Positions 16,484 to 24,826 of a DNA stretch of 64,000 bases are shown here, piece by piece (position 1 is the stretch's first letter; each line of letters opens with the position of its first letter). The notes beneath the pieces are model-generated. The model worked only from the letters and a program-made list of their open reading frames with translations, did no database searches and was not told where the DNA came from. Origin of the DNA: Pseudorhodoplanes sp. GTDB lineage: Bacteria > Pseudomonadota > Alphaproteobacteria > Rhizobiales > Xanthobacteraceae. The stretch is from assembly GCA_019187085.1 (NCBI GenBank), contig JABARS010000003.1:1-64000 (forward strand), read 5' to 3'. A program made the translations under genes and the position numbers.

Positions 16484-16828
16484 ATGATTGCAGCAGAGCG
16501 CACCCTGAAATTGCGGGACGGCGATCGCCTCGTCGAAATCCCGATCCGTGTTTTTGTGCCGGAGCGGGCAGCCGACGGCACCTGGTTCTGCCGCTACGAG
16601 GTCGGCTGGCCCGAAGGCATTCGGCAATCGCGCGCCGGAGGCGTCGACTCCGCGCAGGCGCTTTTGCTTGCGATGCAGATGATCGGCAGCGAGATTTACA
16701 CGAGCAGCTATCACAGATCGGGCAACCTGTTTCTGGACGCACCCGGACGAGGATACGGCTTTCCCGTAGCGGCCACGCTGCGCGATCTGCTGGAAGGCGA
16801 CGACAGGAAAGACGCCGGTGTCGCTTGA
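16484..16828 (+). CDS. Small DUF6968-like protein
   Basis: 114 aa beginning MIAAERTLKLRDGDRLVEIPIRVFVPE, with CRYEVGWPEGIRQSRAGG near residue 40 and DSAQALLLAMQMIGSEIYTS near 55. The pattern is that of a compact alpha/beta protein that I recall being filed as DUF6968; that name is from memory and unverified. It has no catalytic motif that I recognise. It is only 7 bases from the Cys-patterned small gene and must be co-transcribed. An immunity or antitoxin-like role is possible, but nothing in the sequence proves it. REP-like palindromes follow directly. Confidence 0.75.
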   Translation: MIAAERTLKLRDGDRLVEIPIRVFVPERAADGTWFCRYEVGWPEGIRQSRAGGVDSAQALLLAMQMIGSEIYTSSYHRSGNLFLDAPGRGYGFPVAATLRDLLEGDDRKDAGVA

Positions 16829-16850
16829 CCTTTCCCGTCGCAGAGCGTGG

Positions 16851-16902
16851 CCGCCTCATCCTTCGAGATGCGGGCTTCGCCCCGCTCCTCAGGATGAGGC
16901 GG
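16851..16902. repeat. REP-like palindrome (CCTCATCCT type)
   Basis: Arms of 12 bases (CCGCCTCATCCT at 16851-16862 and its exact complement at 16891-16902) surround TTCGAGATGCGGGC...GCCCCGCTCCTC. The same element occurs at 27885-27929, with a variant at 27821-27866, and is typical of Bradyrhizobium-like intergenic regions. It follows the small two-gene unit. Confidence 0.75.
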
Positions 16903-16919
16903 ATAAAGTTCTCCACGTC

Positions 16920-16953
16920 GTCCCGGCCAAGCGCGAAGCGCGCGCGCCGGGAC
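16920..16953. repeat. REP-like palindrome (GTCCCGGC type)
   Basis: Arms GTCCCGGC (16920-16927) and GCCGGGAC (16946-16953) enclose an inner GCGCG/CGCGC hairpin. It abuts the CCTCATCCT-type element just upstream and precedes the hyi-like gene. Confidence 0.55.
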
Positions 16954-17072
16954 CGCATGCGTAAGGGTGACGGGCCGCAACCGGCGCGCTAATGAATGGA
17001 CGCGCGCGTATTCGCGCCAGCATCGATGCCCGGATGCCTTCCCCGGACCGGGGAGGGAAGAAAGACAATGCC

Positions 17073-17864
17073 ATGCCCCGCTTCGCCGCCAACATCGCCT
17101 ATATGTTTTCCGACCGGCCGCTGGTCGAGCGCTTCGGCGCGGCCGCCGCCGCAGGCTTCAGGGCGGTCGAGGGGCAGTTTCCCTACGACACGCCGGCCGC
17201 GCAGGTGAAGGCCGCGCTCGCGCGCCACAAGCTCACCATGCTCGGCATCAATACCGAGCGCGGCGGCGAGGGGCAGTTCGGCCTTGCCGCGGTGCCGGGG
17301 CGCGAGCATGACTTCGACGCGCTGTTCCGCCAGGCGCTCGACTATATCCGCGCGGTCGGCGGGCGCGCGATCCATTGCCTGGCCGGCAAGGTGGATGCCG
17401 GCGAGCGGGCGGCGGCCGAGCGCACCTTCATCGCCAATCTCGCCCGCGTCGCCGACGAGGCGGCGGCACACGGCATCACGCTGCTGATCGAGCCGATCAA
17501 TCCGCGCGACCGGCCGGGCTATTTCCTCAACAGTGCCGAGCACGCCGCCGAGATCCTCGCCCGGCTCGGCAATCCGAACGTGAAAATCCAGTTCGACTTC
17601 TATCACGCGCAGATCGTGGGCGGCGACCTGATCCGCCGCTTCGAGAAGCACTTCGCGCTGGTCGGCCATGTGCAGATCGCCGCCGTCCCCTCGCGCCACG
17701 AGCCGGACGAGGGCGAGGTGCATTATCCGGCCATCTTCGAGACGCTCGACGAGATCGGCTACGACGGCTGGGTGGCGGGCGAATATTTCCCGCGCGGCAG
17801 GACCGAGGACGGGCTTGCCTGGCTGCGCGCGGCGCAGGCGAGGGGAGAGCGGGATGCGTCTTGA
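17073..17864 (+). CDS. Hydroxypyruvate isomerase family (TIM-barrel) protein
   Basis: 263 aa, close to the 258 of Hyi, which interconverts hydroxypyruvate and tartronate semialdehyde. Sugar-isomerase TIM-barrel hallmarks are MPRFAANIAYMFSDRPLVER at the start, the acidic LIEPINPRDRPGYFL near residue 143, IQFDFYHAQIVGGDL near 180, HVQIAAVPSRHEPDEGE near 205 and VAGEYFPRG near 240. ATG 17073 is preceded by GGGAGGGAAG and matches the family N-terminus. An SDR gene overlaps its 3' end by 11 bases and may reduce or oxidise the isomerase product. Confidence 0.87.
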   Translation: MPRFAANIAYMFSDRPLVERFGAAAAAGFRAVEGQFPYDTPAAQVKAALARHKLTMLGINTERGGEGQFGLAAVPGREHDFDALFRQALDYIRAVGGRAIHCLAGKVDAGERAAAERTFIANLARVADEAAAHGITLLIEPINPRDRPGYFLNSAEHAAEILARLGNPNVKIQFDFYHAQIVGGDLIRRFEKHFALVGHVQIAAVPSRHEPDEGEVHYPAIFETLDEIGYDGWVAGEYFPRGRTEDGLAWLRAAQARGERDAS

Positions 17865-18597
17865 GGGAAAAGCCGCCATCGTCACCGGCGCGGGCTCCGG
17901 CATGGGGGAAGCGATCGCGCACACATTCGCGCGCGAGGGCGCGCGCGTCGCCGTCCTCGATGTCGATGAGGACAACGGTCGCCGCGTCGCCGGCGCGATC
18001 GGGGAGCGCGCACTGTTTCTGCGCTGCGACGTGGCGCGCAAGGCCGACATCGACGCCGCCGTCGCCGCGGCCGAACAGGCGTTCGGCCGGCTCGACATCC
18101 TGATCAACAATGCCGGCGTGAGCCACATCAACAAGCTGCTGCGCGAGATCGGCGAGGCGGAGTTCGAGCGCGTGTTCGCGGTCAATGTGAAGGGCGTGTT
18201 CCTGTTCTCGCAGGCCGTGGTGGCGCCGATGCGCCGCGCCGGCGGCGGCGCGATCGTCAATATCGGCTCGACCGCGGGCCTGCGGCCGCGGCCGGGCCTG
18301 TCCGCCTACAACGCCACCAAGGGCGCGGTGCACAACCTCACCAAGACGCTCGCGGTCGAGCTTGCGCCCGAGAAGATCCGCGTCTGCGCCATCGCCCCCG
18401 TCGCGACCGACACGCCGCTGCTGCCGACCTTTCTCGGACCGGCGGAAGGCCAGCGCGAGAAGTTCATCGCCACCGTGCCGCTCGGCCGCCTCGCGCAGCC
18501 GCAGGACATCGCCAATGTCGCGCTGTTCCTGGCTTCCGACGAGGCCGCGTTCCTCACCGGCAATATCGTGGAGGTCGATGGCGGGCGGTGCGTGTGA
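17854..18597 (+). CDS. SDR-family oxidoreductase
   Basis: 247 aa starting MRLEGKAAIVTGAGSGMG, the SDR Rossmann motif. NNAGVSHINK near residue 85, catalytic Ser in IVNIGSTAGLRP (near 137), YNATK near 150 and FLTGNIVEVDGGRCV at the C-terminus complete the classical family pattern. ATG 17854 lies inside the end of the isomerase gene, with GGGGAGAGC upstream, so translation is coupled. The likely substrate is a sugar- or hydroxy-acid related to the isomerase product. The gene converges on a YbaK gene. Confidence 0.9.
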   Translation: MRLEGKAAIVTGAGSGMGEAIAHTFAREGARVAVLDVDEDNGRRVAGAIGERALFLRCDVARKADIDAAVAAAEQAFGRLDILINNAGVSHINKLLREIGEAEFERVFAVNVKGVFLFSQAVVAPMRRAGGGAIVNIGSTAGLRPRPGLSAYNATKGAVHNLTKTLAVELAPEKIRVCAIAPVATDTPLLPTFLGPAEGQREKFIATVPLGRLAQPQDIANVALFLASDEAAFLTGNIVEVDGGRCV

Positions 18598-18620
18598 CGT
18601 CCTGTCGTCACGGGTGACGG

Positions 18621-19109
18621 CTAAGTGACCCCGATCACCGTCGCCTTCACCGCCGCGCACAGTGTCTTCGGATCGACGCAGAACACCGCGCGCGGCGTGC
18701 CGGCAGCGGCCCAGACGATGTCGAAGGAAAGGAGTTCCTCGTCCATGTAGGTGGCGAGCGGGGTTGCGTGCCCGAACGGCGGAATGCCGCCGATGGCAAA
18801 GCCGGTGAGCGCGCGCACGGCCGCGGCATCGGGGCGGGCGAGCGTTTCCCCGAGATGGGCGGCGACGCCTTTCTCGTTGACGCGGTTCTTGCCGGAGACG
18901 AGCAGCAGATACGGCCGGCCGGACTGCGCGCCGGTGAAGACGAGCGACTTGACGATCTGCCCGACGCCGACGCCGCAGGCGGCCGCCGCCTCTTCGGCAG
19001 TGCGGGTGGAGGCGGGCATGTCGCGCACCGCGATGGCGAGGCCGAGACCGCGGGCGGCCTCCTGCACCCTGGCGGCGCTCGGTTCGAGCGGGGCGGATCG
19101 TTCGGTCAT
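18621..19109 (-). CDS. YbaK/EbsC-family aminoacyl-tRNA deacylase
   Basis: 162 aa of the YbaK/ProX editing fold, which hydrolyses mischarged tRNA such as Cys- or Ala-tRNA(Pro). Family features are GQIVKSLVF near residue 50 with the conserved Lys, LLLVSGKNRVNEKGVAAHLG near 68, FAIGGIPPFGH near 103 and TYMDEELLSFDIVWAAAGTP near 118. It is alone on the minus strand. The exact editing specificity is not readable. Confidence 0.9.
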   Translation of the reverse strand: MTERSAPLEPSAARVQEAARGLGLAIAVRDMPASTRTAEEAAAACGVGVGQIVKSLVFTGAQSGRPYLLLVSGKNRVNEKGVAAHLGETLARPDAAAVRALTGFAIGGIPPFGHATPLATYMDEELLSFDIVWAAAGTPRAVFCVDPKTLCAAVKATVIGVT

Positions 19110-19218
19110 GGCGGTCCCGGTTTTCGGTTGCGGCAGGCCTTCGGCTCGCGGCCGGCCGTGCGGTTTGCGTCTCTACGAAGCTTTTGCCGTTTTGTCACAG
19201 GGTTGATAGTCTGAGCCC

Positions 19219-19797
19219 ATGTGGGGACGCAAAACGGAATCGGGCAAGCGCGCCGCCCCGGACGAGGCGCCGGCCTCGCCGCTCAAGGACGCGGTGCGCC
19301 AGGCGCGCATCGAGGCGGCCGAGCGCACGGGCGTCGTCGTCGACCTGCGCGACGCGGAGGTGGCGCGGCTTGAAATCCTTAACGAGGCGCTCGATCCCCT
19401 GTTCGCCGAGGTGCCGCCGGAGATCGAACTGTTCGACCGCGGCCTCAGCAAGGGCGACGTGCCGCGGCTGTGGGTCGACGCCATCGCGCACATCGCCATG
19501 GGCCGTGACAAGCGTGAGTACCGTTTCGTGCAGGATACGCGCTACGGTCGCAAGGTGATCGCGGAGGCGACCGACGTCGCCGAGATGGCGCAGGCGGTGA
19601 AGCGCTATATCGCCGGCCGCCTCGTCGAACGCGAGCGTGCGCTCGCCGACGACAGCAACCTGTCCTTGCGCTACGCGCACATCGTGGAGACCGCGCGGCG
19701 CAAGCGCGCCTGGCGACGTTTCCGCACGGTCGTGCTGTCGATCCTGATCGGGCTCGGCGCCTTCGTCGCCGCCGTCCTGCTGCTGGCGAAGCCGTAG
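19219..19797 (+). CDS. Conserved hypothetical protein with C-terminal membrane anchor
   Basis: 192 aa. Residues 1-165 are charged and mostly helical (RQARIEAAERTGVVVDLRDAEVARLEIL; VQDTRYGRKVIAEATDVAEM), and residues 168-188 form one membrane helix (TVVLSILIGLGAFVAAVLLL). This is a tail-anchored layout with the bulk in the cytoplasm. I do not recognise a named family, although similar proteins appear in Hyphomicrobiales. ATG 19219 has no strong ribosome site. Two TATCGAA-bearing direct repeats follow the stop. Confidence 0.7.
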   Translation: MWGRKTESGKRAAPDEAPASPLKDAVRQARIEAAERTGVVVDLRDAEVARLEILNEALDPLFAEVPPEIELFDRGLSKGDVPRLWVDAIAHIAMGRDKREYRFVQDTRYGRKVIAEATDVAEMAQAVKRYIAGRLVERERALADDSNLSLRYAHIVETARRKRAWRRFRTVVLSILIGLGAFVAAVLLLAKP

Positions 19798-19826
19798 GCG
19801 GCCGCCGCCGCCCGCGAGGGTACGTT

Positions 19827-19894
19827 CCGGTATCGAAGCAATATCGAAAAAGCACGACGCGCTTCGCTCCGTTATCGAAGCGATATCGAAAAAG
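19827..19894. repeat. Two 26-base direct repeats containing TATCGAA
   Basis: Copies at 19827-19852 and 19869-19894 (period 42) match at 24 of 26 bases; each contains TATCGAAGC, one variable base, then ATATCGAAAAAG. That gives four TATCGAA words in 68 bases, 90-160 bases before the ABC substrate-binding protein gene. Spacing and position fit regulator binding sites; no known box was matched. Confidence 0.5.
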
Positions 19895-19984
19895 TAGTTC
19901 GCGCTCCCGACGCGGCGTCGAATGATGAGCCTGTGGCGATGCTCATCCATTCCGTCCTCACCGCACAAATTCCGGGAGCGTTAC

Positions 19985-21163
19985 ATGTCAAAGTTGCAGA
20001 TCGTTTTGTCACGCATGCGTGCGCGCGGCGGCGCGGCCGCCATCCTTCTGTCCGCGGCGCTGTTGTTTTCCGCGGATGCCGGCGCGCAGGAGAACGTGGT
20101 GCGGATCGGCGTGGTCGGGCCGCTGACCGGCGATCTCGCCTATGGCGGACAGTCGCAGCTTCGCGGCGCGCAGCTCGCCGCCGCCGAGTACAATGCCAGC
20201 CAGAAGAACTTCAAGATCGAGGTGATCGGCGAGGACGACGAGTCGAAATGCGATCGCGCGGTCGCCGCGACCCGCAAGCTGATCGCGCGCGACAAGGTGG
20301 TCGCGATCCTCGGCAACTGGTTCAGCACCTGCTCGCTGGCCATGGTGCCGATCACCGCCCAGGCCAAGGTGCCGCAATACACGGTCGGCATCGCGTCCCC
20401 GATCACCCAGCAGGGTTCGGAATGGATTTTCCGCATGGCGCTCAAGACCGCGGTGCTCAACGACGCCGTGATCGATCACGTCGTCGGTAAGATAGGCATG
20501 CGCCGGATCGCCATCCTGTCCTCGAACGAGGAGGTCGGCAAATCGCTGGTCGACACCACCGAGAAGGCGCTCAAGCGGCACGGCCTCACCCCGATCGCCA
20601 AGGAGGAGTTCGGGCGCGGTGACAAGGATTTCAGCGGCCAGCTCGGCCGCATCCGCGCGCTCAACCCCGAAGGCGTCATCATGGGCACCGGCTTCCAGGA
20701 GATGGCGATCATCGCCCGCCAGTTCCGCGAATTGAACGTGCCCGGCCGGCTGCTCGGCGGCGATCCGATCGCAGGCTCGGCCCGCTTCCTGCAATTGTCC
20801 GGCAAGCATGTCGAGGGGCTGATCTTCGCGACTCCCTTCATCCCGGTGGTGGACAATCCGCGCATCGGCGCGTTCGTGAAGGCCCATCAGCAGCAGTTCA
20901 GCGGCGACGTTCCGGAGAACTGGGCCGCGCAGATGTACGACGCGGTCGGCATGATCGCCGAGGCGATCAAGGCGAACGGCAACAAGGCCGATCCGACCCA
21001 GATCCGCGACTTCACCAAGTCGTTCGTGAGCGCGGACAAGTCCTATCGCGGCCTGATCGGCAATCTCTATTTCGACAAGTTCGGCGACGGCAGCTGGCAG
21101 CCGATCATCGGCGAGGTGGAGAGCGCGGTGCCTCCCAAATGGAAAATCCTCGGCGGCCTCTGA
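19985..21163 (+). CDS. Branched-chain amino acid-type ABC transporter substrate-binding protein
   Basis: 392 aa with a long N-terminus and Sec signal peptide (AAAILLSAALLFSADAGAQ), then VVRIGVVGPLTGDLAYGGQ, the LivK/type I periplasmic binding fold opening. The segment IARDKVVAILGNWFSTCSLAMVPI near residue 100 lines the ligand cleft in this family. GGGAGCG precedes ATG 19985. There are no permease or ATPase genes beside it, so it is an orphan binding protein that shares a transporter or signals otherwise. Ligands of this family include amino acids, aromatic acids and amides. Confidence 0.9.
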   Translation: MSKLQIVLSRMRARGGAAAILLSAALLFSADAGAQENVVRIGVVGPLTGDLAYGGQSQLRGAQLAAAEYNASQKNFKIEVIGEDDESKCDRAVAATRKLIARDKVVAILGNWFSTCSLAMVPITAQAKVPQYTVGIASPITQQGSEWIFRMALKTAVLNDAVIDHVVGKIGMRRIAILSSNEEVGKSLVDTTEKALKRHGLTPIAKEEFGRGDKDFSGQLGRIRALNPEGVIMGTGFQEMAIIARQFRELNVPGRLLGGDPIAGSARFLQLSGKHVEGLIFATPFIPVVDNPRIGAFVKAHQQQFSGDVPENWAAQMYDAVGMIAEAIKANGNKADPTQIRDFTKSFVSADKSYRGLIGNLYFDKFGDGSWQPIIGEVESAVPPKWKILGGL

Positions 21164-21185
21164 TCGCGGCCGCACCGCGCCCGCA

Positions 21186-21216
21186 GGCGCGAACGGAAAT
21201 CTCCCCCGTTCGCGCC
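21186..21216 (+). terminator. Possible terminator hairpin after the binding-protein gene
   Basis: A 10-bp perfect stem (GGCGCGAACG / CGTTCGCGCC) with an 11-base loop lies 22 bases after the stop at 21163. There is no U-tract, so termination may be weak or Rho-assisted. Confidence 0.35.
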
Positions 21217-21314
21217 CGGTACGCGCGACCCGGTCCTGCGGCTGCGGCGGCATTGACGGCCGCGGGACCGGTGTGATTCAGATAAGCCGTTGAGCGGGGC
21301 GCGTTCGTGCCCGC

Positions 21315-21761
21315 ATGCCGCCCGCCGCGTCGCGGGCGGCATCCGGCGCCGCGCGCCGTCCCGGGCTTATCGGAAGGCTTCCGGCATTGTCGTCGCGCGT
21401 ATTATGGTTCTCGCTTGGCCTGACGTCTGTCGCGTGCGGGATTGCCGGGATCATCCTGCCGCTGGTTCCGACCACGCCTTTCCTTCTGCTCGCCGCCTTC
21501 GCGTTTGCGCGCTCCTCGCCCCGCCTGCATGCCTGGCTCGTGTCGCATCCGCGGCTCGGCCCGCCGATCAACGACTGGCAGCGCCATCGCGCCATCCGCC
21601 GCCGCGCCAAGGTGGTGGCGGTGGCGGCGATGGTTGCATTCCTTACGCTCGGCGCCGCACTCGGGCTGGCGCCAGAGATCATCGCCGCGCAGGCGCTCGT
21701 GTTCGCAGCGGTCGCAGCCTTCGTCCTCACCCGCCCGGGCGTGCCCGAGGCGGACGAATAA
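21315..21761 (+). CDS. YbaN (DUF454) family inner-membrane protein
   Basis: 148 aa with DUF454 marks: LWFSLGLTSVACGIAGIILPLVPTTPFLLLAAFAFARSS and then HPRLGPPINDWQRHRAI, the conserved cytoplasmic loop. Two to three further membrane segments follow. The family function is unknown. The first 24 residues are atypical and a TTG at 21387, preceded by GGAAGG, may be the true start, giving a more usual length of about 124 aa. The next membrane-protein gene starts 12 bases after the stop. Confidence 0.82.
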   Translation: MPPAASRAASGAARRPGLIGRLPALSSRVLWFSLGLTSVACGIAGIILPLVPTTPFLLLAAFAFARSSPRLHAWLVSHPRLGPPINDWQRHRAIRRRAKVVAVAAMVAFLTLGAALGLAPEIIAAQALVFAAVAAFVLTRPGVPEADE

Positions 21762-21772
21762 CGGAAAAATCC

Positions 21773-22246
21773 ATGGACGACCTCACCATCGCCCGCGCGC
21801 TGCATGTCCTCTCCATCGTGCACTGGATCGGCGGCGTCGCGCTCGTCACGCTCGTCATCCTGCCGGGACTGACGCGATCGGTCGAGGCGGCGCAGCGGCT
21901 CTCGCTGTTCGAGACGATGGAACGGCGCTTCGGCGGGCAGGCGCGTCTCTCGACGCTCGTCGCCGGCGCGAGCGGCTTCTACATGACGCATCGGCTGGAT
22001 GGCTGGGACCGGTTCGCCGACCCCGCCTTCTGGTGGATGCACGCCATGGTGCTGATCTGGGCGGTCTTCACGTTCGTGCTGTTCGTCGCCGAGCCGCTGT
22101 TCCTGCACCGCTGGTTTCAGGCGCGCGCCGCGCGCGATCCCGAAGGCACGTTCCGCCTCGTGCAGCGGATGCACACGATGTTGCTCACCGCAAGCGCGAT
22201 CACGATCGCGGGCGCCGTCCTCGGCGCGCACGGCGCATTCTACTGA
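21773..22246 (+). CDS. Four-helix membrane protein, unknown function
   Basis: 157 aa with four evident membrane segments (ALHVLSIVHWIGGVALVTLVI; a second near residues 57-70; MHAMVLIWAVFTFVLFVAEPL; LLTASAITIAGAVLGAHG). Conserved-looking histidines occur at membrane edges (VLHVLSIVHW-like start, MTHRL, WWMHAMV, RMHTML), as in CopD-like or heme-binding small membrane proteins. I cannot assign a family. ATG 21773 follows the DUF454 gene by 12 bases, so they form a pair. Confidence 0.75.
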   Translation: MDDLTIARALHVLSIVHWIGGVALVTLVILPGLTRSVEAAQRLSLFETMERRFGGQARLSTLVAGASGFYMTHRLDGWDRFADPAFWWMHAMVLIWAVFTFVLFVAEPLFLHRWFQARAARDPEGTFRLVQRMHTMLLTASAITIAGAVLGAHGAFY

Positions 22247-22255
22247 TCGCGCCGC

Positions 22256-23134
22256 TCAGGCGATCATCCGGCGCGCCAGCTCGGCGATGTCGGGACGGTC
22301 GCGCCGCAGGCCGCGCGTGACGGCCTCGCAGCGCCAGACATTGTCCCGCCGCTCGATGCGATAGAGATTGTAGGCGGCCGGATCGCCGTGGCCGCCGAGC
22401 GAGGAGGCGGACGGCACGCCCGCGACCGGCACCGGCCCGCCCGGGCCCTCGATGAAGGCAATCGAATGCACATGATCGTGGCCGTGCAGCACGAGCTCGG
22501 CGCCGTGCTCGGCGATCAGTTCGCGGAACGCAATGCGGTCGATCAGGCGCTTGAAGCGGTCGCCTTTCTTCGTCATCGGCGGGTGATGGATCATGATCAC
22601 GCGGAACAGGTCTTCGCCGCGCAGCCGGTCGAGCAGGTCGCGCAGCGCCAGAAGCTGATGGGTGCCGACCATGCCGGTCGCCATGAACGGGGCGGTCGGC
22701 ACCGCACTCGACACCCCGATCAGCGCCAGCGGTCCGCGCCGGCGCAGATAGGGAAAGCCTTCGCCGCCGTCGCCGGCCATGAATTCGCCCCAGTGCGCCA
22801 TCGCCGCGTCGCGCACCCGCCGCACATAGAGGTCGTGATTGCCGGGCACCACGCTCACCGCCTGCGGCGTGCCGAGCGCTTCGAGAAATTCGCGCGAGGT
22901 GTGGAATTCGCCGGGCAGGGCGATGTTGACGAGATCGCCGGTCACCGCGATGTGGTCGGGGTTTTGTTCGCGCAGGTCGGAGACGAGCCCGAGCAGGACG
23001 TCGGCGCGGTGGATCTTCTTGCGCCCGCGGTGCCAGTTGATGAAGCCGATCGCGCGCTTGCCGGCAAGCTCGAACGGATGCGCCCGCGGCATCGGCCCCA
23101 GATGCGGATCGGAAAGATGCGCGAGCACATACAT
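22256..23134 (-). CDS. Metallophosphoesterase family protein
   Basis: 292 aa of the calcineurin-like phosphoesterase fold. All metal-site motifs are present in order: HLSDPHLG (residue 7), VTGDLVN (near 64), [10 protein letters not shown] (near 95), [14 protein letters not shown] (near 180) and LHGHDHVHS (near 217). Similar proteins hydrolyse phosphodiesters such as cyclic nucleotides or lipid A precursors; the substrate here is unknown. It is divergent from a NUDIX gene. Confidence 0.9.
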   Translation of the reverse strand: MYVLAHLSDPHLGPMPRAHPFELAGKRAIGFINWHRGRKKIHRADVLLGLVSDLREQNPDHIAVTGDLVNIALPGEFHTSREFLEALGTPQAVSVVPGNHDLYVRRVRDAAMAHWGEFMAGDGGEGFPYLRRRGPLALIGVSSAVPTAPFMATGMVGTHQLLALRDLLDRLRGEDLFRVIMIHHPPMTKKGDRFKRLIDRIAFRELIAEHGAELVLHGHDHVHSIAFIEGPGGPVPVAGVPSASSLGGHGDPAAYNLYRIERRDNVWRCEAVTRGLRRDRPDIAELARRMIA

Positions 23135-23219
23135 GGTGCTTCACTTTATCATGGCGCTTCACTTTGTCCGGGAAATCGCCGTCAATGCGCGGCGGCGAGT
23201 CGCAGGCACGAGGTGTCCC

Positions 23220-23702
23220 ATGACCCTATCAGGAGCAAGGCGCGCAGCGGAACCCCTGGTGCGGCGGCTCCTGCATCTCTACTGGCGTTTCGCGCGCGGC
23301 ATGACGTTCGGCGTGCGCGCGCTGGTGCTCGACGCCGACGGCCGCGTCTTCCTGATCCGGCATTCCTATGTCGACGGCTGGCATCTGCCGGGCGGAGGCG
23401 TGGAGACCGGCGAGACGGCGCTTGCGGCGCTGGTGCGCGAACTGCGCGAGGAGGGCAATATCGAGCTCGACGAGCGGCCGCCGCTGCACGGGCTCTATTT
23501 CAACGGTGCCGTGTCCAACCGCGACCATGTCGCGCTTTTCATCGTGCGGCGTTTCCGCCAGCCTTCGCCGCCGGTGCCCAATCACGAGATCGTCGCGCAC
23601 GGCTTTTTCGCGCCCGACCGGCTGCCGCAGGGCACGACCGCCGGCACGCGCGCACGCATCGCCGAGGTGCTGGGCGGGGCGCCTGCGAGCGAACGCTGGT
23701 GA
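23220..23702 (+). CDS. NUDIX hydrolase
   Basis: 160 aa with a full NUDIX box [24 protein letters not shown] (near residues 58-82) containing the metal-binding REx2EE core. [21 protein letters not shown] precedes it. I chose ATG 23220 because upstream codons overlap the divergent promoter; an earlier start in the same frame is possible but unlikely. Substrates of such NUDIX proteins are nucleoside diphosphate derivatives; specificity is not readable. Confidence 0.87.
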   Translation: MTLSGARRAAEPLVRRLLHLYWRFARGMTFGVRALVLDADGRVFLIRHSYVDGWHLPGGGVETGETALAALVRELREEGNIELDERPPLHGLYFNGAVSNRDHVALFIVRRFRQPSPPVPNHEIVAHGFFAPDRLPQGTTAGTRARIAEVLGGAPASERW

Positions 23703-23708
23703 GGGCCG

Positions 23709-24686
23709 TCACAGCCGCGCGCGGTCGTGCGGCGCCGTGAAGTCAAGCGCGGGCCCGAGCGGGACGATGCGGGTCGGGTTGATCTGCGCGTGGCTCCAGT
23801 AATAGTGCCGCTTGATGTGGTCGAGATCGACGGTCGCGCCGACGCCCGGCATCTGGAAAAGCTCGCGCACATAGTTCGACAGGTTGGAATAATCGGCGAT
23901 GCGCCGCTCGTTGCACTTGAAGTGACCGTAATAGACCGCATCGAACCGCACGAGCGTCGTGAACAGGCGCCAGTCGGCTTCCGTCAGCGCCGCGCCCGCG
24001 AGATAGCGGGAGCGCGACAGGCGCTCCTCCATGCGCGCAAGCGCGGCAAAGAGCGTGCGATAGGCTTCCTCATAGGCCTCCTGGGTGGTGGCGAAGCCGG
24101 CGCGATAGACCCCGTTATTGATGTTGGGATAGACATCGTCGTTGAGCGCGTCGATCTGCGCGCGCAGCGCCGGCGGATAATAGTCGTCGCGCACCGGCGT
24201 GAACGCGTCGAAGGCGGAATTGAGCATGCGGACGATCTCGGCGGACTCGTTGTTGACGATGGTCGCGCGCTTCTTGTCCCACAGTACCGGCACGGTAACG
24301 CGGCCGGAATATTTCGGGTTCGCGCGCAGATAGATGTCGCCGAGCGTGCGCGCGCCATTGACGGCGTCGCCGCTCGAACCCTCGTCCTGCGCGAACGTCC
24401 AGCCCTGCGCGCCCATGAGCGGGGAGACGACCGAGACCGAGATGGCGTCGTCGAGCTTCTTGAGCGCGCGGAAAATCAGCGTGCGGTGCGCCCACGGGCA
24501 GGCGAGCGAGACATAGAGATGATAGCGCCCCCGCTCCGCCGCAAAGCCGCCGTCGCCGGAGGGGCCGGGCGCGCCGTCCGGCGTCACGAAATGGCGAAAG
24601 CGCGTTGCTTCGCGCTCGAAACGGCCGCGGCTCTTGCCGGTATCGTACCATTGGTCGTGCCAGACGCCGTCGATGAAGAGACCCAT
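23709..24686 (-). CDS. Glutathionyl-hydroquinone reductase (GST Xi class)
   Basis: 325 aa, the usual length of YqjG/ECM4-type glutathione transferases that reduce glutathionyl-hydroquinones. The catalytic Cys lies in SLACPWAHRTLIFRAL (near residue 63), the signature of this class, and NESAEIVRMLNSAFD (near 143) is the glutathione-binding segment. RYLAGAALTEADWRLFTTLVRFD near 240 is the all-helical GST domain. It converges on the NUDIX gene with 6 bases between the stops. Confidence 0.92.
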   Translation of the reverse strand: MGLFIDGVWHDQWYDTGKSRGRFEREATRFRHFVTPDGAPGPSGDGGFAAERGRYHLYVSLACPWAHRTLIFRALKKLDDAISVSVVSPLMGAQGWTFAQDEGSSGDAVNGARTLGDIYLRANPKYSGRVTVPVLWDKKRATIVNNESAEIVRMLNSAFDAFTPVRDDYYPPALRAQIDALNDDVYPNINNGVYRAGFATTQEAYEEAYRTLFAALARMEERLSRSRYLAGAALTEADWRLFTTLVRFDAVYYGHFKCNERRIADYSNLSNYVRELFQMPGVGATVDLDHIKRHYYWSHAQINPTRIVPLGPALDFTAPHDRARL

Positions 24687-24826
24687 GCTGCGCTCCGTTT
24701 CCCTGCCGGTTATCTAGGATCGGGACGGGGAAACGACAGGGGTGCGCGCGCATGGCAGCGCAGCCCGCGGCCGGGCGGCCTGCCGATGGACGCGCGCGCG
24801 CGCAAATGCTAAGCGGCGCGGCAGCG

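Noticed and set aside
19827..19894. CRISPR-like repeat
   Set aside because: Only two copies with unequal surroundings and no cas genes; better explained as a regulatory direct repeat.
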